From: Caballeronia peredens | GTDB lineage: Bacteria; Pseudomonadota; Gammaproteobacteria; Burkholderiales; Burkholderiaceae | Assembly: GCA_001544595.2 (NCBI GenBank) | Contig: FCOH02000012.1 | Span: 1 to 64,000, forward strand | Direction of reading: 5' to 3' | DNA: 64,000 nt | Shown here: piece by piece, positions 63,194 to 64,000 of the stretch | How the letters are laid out: the number at the start of each line of letters is the position of its first letter | Position numbering within the stretch: position 1 is the first letter of the stretch | Notes under the pieces: model-generated | The model's input: the letters and a program-made list of their open reading frames with translations, nothing else | Databases searched by the model: none | What the model was told of the DNA's origin: nothing | Translations under genes and position numbers: made by a program

Positions 63194-64000
63194 ATGGATG
63201 TCATCGTCATCGGCGGCGGAATCGCCGGCATCGCCACCGCGTATCAGCTGCATGCGGCCGGCCATCGCGTCTGCGTGGTCGAGCGCCACGCGACCGTCGC
63301 CCAGGGCGCCACTTACGGCCAGGGCGGCGCGCTGCTGCCCTCGCCGCTCGATGTCTGGTTCGGCCCGACCTTCATGGTGTCGAGCCGCGCGAAGCAAAGC
63401 GGCATGGTGGTCAAGACCGGTTTCGACGGCGCCGCGCGCGATTTCGTCAAACAACTGGCGACGCTGCGCGAGCCGGATGCGTTCGCCGCGCAATATGAGC
63501 GGCTGCAGCCGCTCGTCGCGCTGTCGCGGCAGGTTCTCGGCGAGATCGAAAGCGGTCTGGAACTCGATTTCGAACAGCGCCGCGGCATGCTGCACGTGTT
63601 CCGCCAGCCGCGCGAACTGGAAGAAGCGCAACCCGCGATCGATCTGCTCAAGCGCTTCAAGGTGCCGTATCAGGTGCTGACGCCGGCGGAATGCGTCGCC
63701 GTCGAGCCTTCGGTGCCCGACGATCCCGAGTTCGCCGGCGGCGTGCTGCTGCCCGAGGAGCGCACCGCGAACTGTCCGCTCTTTACCAAGCAACTGAAGC
63801 AGATTCTCGAAGACGGCGGCGTGCAGTTCCGCATGCATCGCACGGTGGCGTCGCTGCGGCTCGACGGTGCGCGCGCCGCGATCGAGCTCGCCGATCCGGG
63901 CGAAGGCAAGAAGCGTTCGGGCGAGGTCGAGACGATCTCGGCGGATGCGATCGTGGTCGCCGCGGGCAACGGCACGCCGGCGCTCATCGGCGGCATCAAG
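63194..64000 (+). CDS. dadA: D-amino-acid dehydrogenase-like FAD oxidoreductase (partial at right edge)
   Basis: The first 269 residues of a DadA-type flavoprotein, cut by the window end. The start MDVIVIGGGIAGIATAYQLH is a dinucleotide-binding GxGxxG fold, followed by ERHATVAQGATYGQGGALLP with the DAO-family signature. The later FEQRRGMLHVFRQPRELEEA and LPEERTANCPLFTKQLKQI segments, and the flavin loop VVAAGNGTPAL, match DadA. It would oxidise D-amino acids to keto acids with electrons passed to the respiratory chain. Divergent from purL. The full length (usually about 430) cannot be judged here. Confidence 0.88.
   Translation, partial: MDVIVIGGGIAGIATAYQLHAAGHRVCVVERHATVAQGATYGQGGALLPSPLDVWFGPTFMVSSRAKQSGMVVKTGFDGAARDFVKQLATLREPDAFAAQYERLQPLVALSRQVLGEIESGLELDFEQRRGMLHVFRQPRELEEAQPAIDLLKRFKVPYQVLTPAECVAVEPSVPDDPEFAGGVLLPEERTANCPLFTKQLKQILEDGGVQFRMHRTVASLRLDGARAAIELADPGEGKKRSGEVETISADAIVVAAGNGTPALIGGIK

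Noticed and set aside
1..64000. Search for tRNA, rRNA, CRISPR arrays, prophage or transposase genes
   Set aside because: No cloverleaf with a matching acceptor stem, no regularly spaced repeats and no integrase or transposase motif were seen by eye. A tool-based scan could still find short degenerate cases.

Overview
The window is GC-rich (roughly two thirds G+C), tightly packed chromosomal DNA. Its gene content and order point to a betaproteobacterium of the Burkholderia / Paraburkholderia / Caballeronia group. Supporting signs are the ygfZ | mltG-tmk-holB-tatD block, the msrB-yciB-bolA-peptidylprolyl isomerase block, a DUF2917 gene, an ECF42-type sigma factor with a DGPF partner, and a yeaG-yeaH-ycgB stress triad. 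I assign the genus from protein and context recognition only. I see no tRNA, rRNA, CRISPR array, prophage or complete insertion sequence.

Layout. 0.1-2.3 kb: ECF42 sigma factor, VOC protein and DGPF/YciI protein (minus strand). 2.8-5.6 kb: a secreted glycoside-hydrolase-like lipoprotein, a terminator, a probable short non-coding transcript with its own terminator, and a DUF2917 protein. 5.6-13.2 kb: tannase/feruloyl esterase-like enzyme, LysR regulator divergent from an MdtD-type exporter, aldo/keto reductase, RarD, AI-2E family permease. 13.2-18.3 kb: yeaG (PrkA kinase), yeaH and ycgB (SpoVR) on the minus strand. 18.8-21.4 kb: a hydratase-family enzyme and a chemoreceptor. 21.6-27.6 kb: a ribose-type operon rbsB-A-C-R-K with a promoter, operator and terminator that can be proposed from sequence. 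28-30.6 kb: small proteins (PsiF, a two-TM protein, a SYLF lipoprotein) separated by relatively long gaps.

30.7-35.3 kb: glycosyltransferase, trehalose-6-phosphate synthase, MscS-type channel and a Rap1a/Tai-like protein. 35.4-42.2 kb: the housekeeping block mltG-tmk-holB-GNAT-tatD-ankyrin (minus) divergent from ygfZ and an NRDE protein. 42.3-51.8 kb: an acyl-CoA catabolic cluster (acyl-CoA ligase as its own unit, then a fused hydratase/dehydrogenase, nicotinamidase, thiolase, Dabb protein, thioesterase, NADPH oxidoreductase, SDR and esterase). 51.9-55.9 kb: selO, msrB, yciB, bolA and a parvulin (plus). 56-62.7 kb: a GH20 hexosaminidase lipoprotein and purL (minus). 63.2 kb to the right edge: the 5' part of a dadA-like D-amino-acid dehydrogenase.

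Most genes belong to known families. The observations I rate highest are: a tannase-family enzyme in which both cysteines of the family CS-D-HC motif are replaced by glycine; a probable ~150-nt transcript between two terminators at 4.98-5.17 kb; four TTAC units at exact 10-bp spacing upstream of the lipoprotein gene, with a related element at 11.92 kb; the kinase/VWA/SpoVR triad; a nicotinamidase gene translationally coupled inside a beta-oxidation operon; and selO next to msrB. I did not find a clearly novel multi-gene system.
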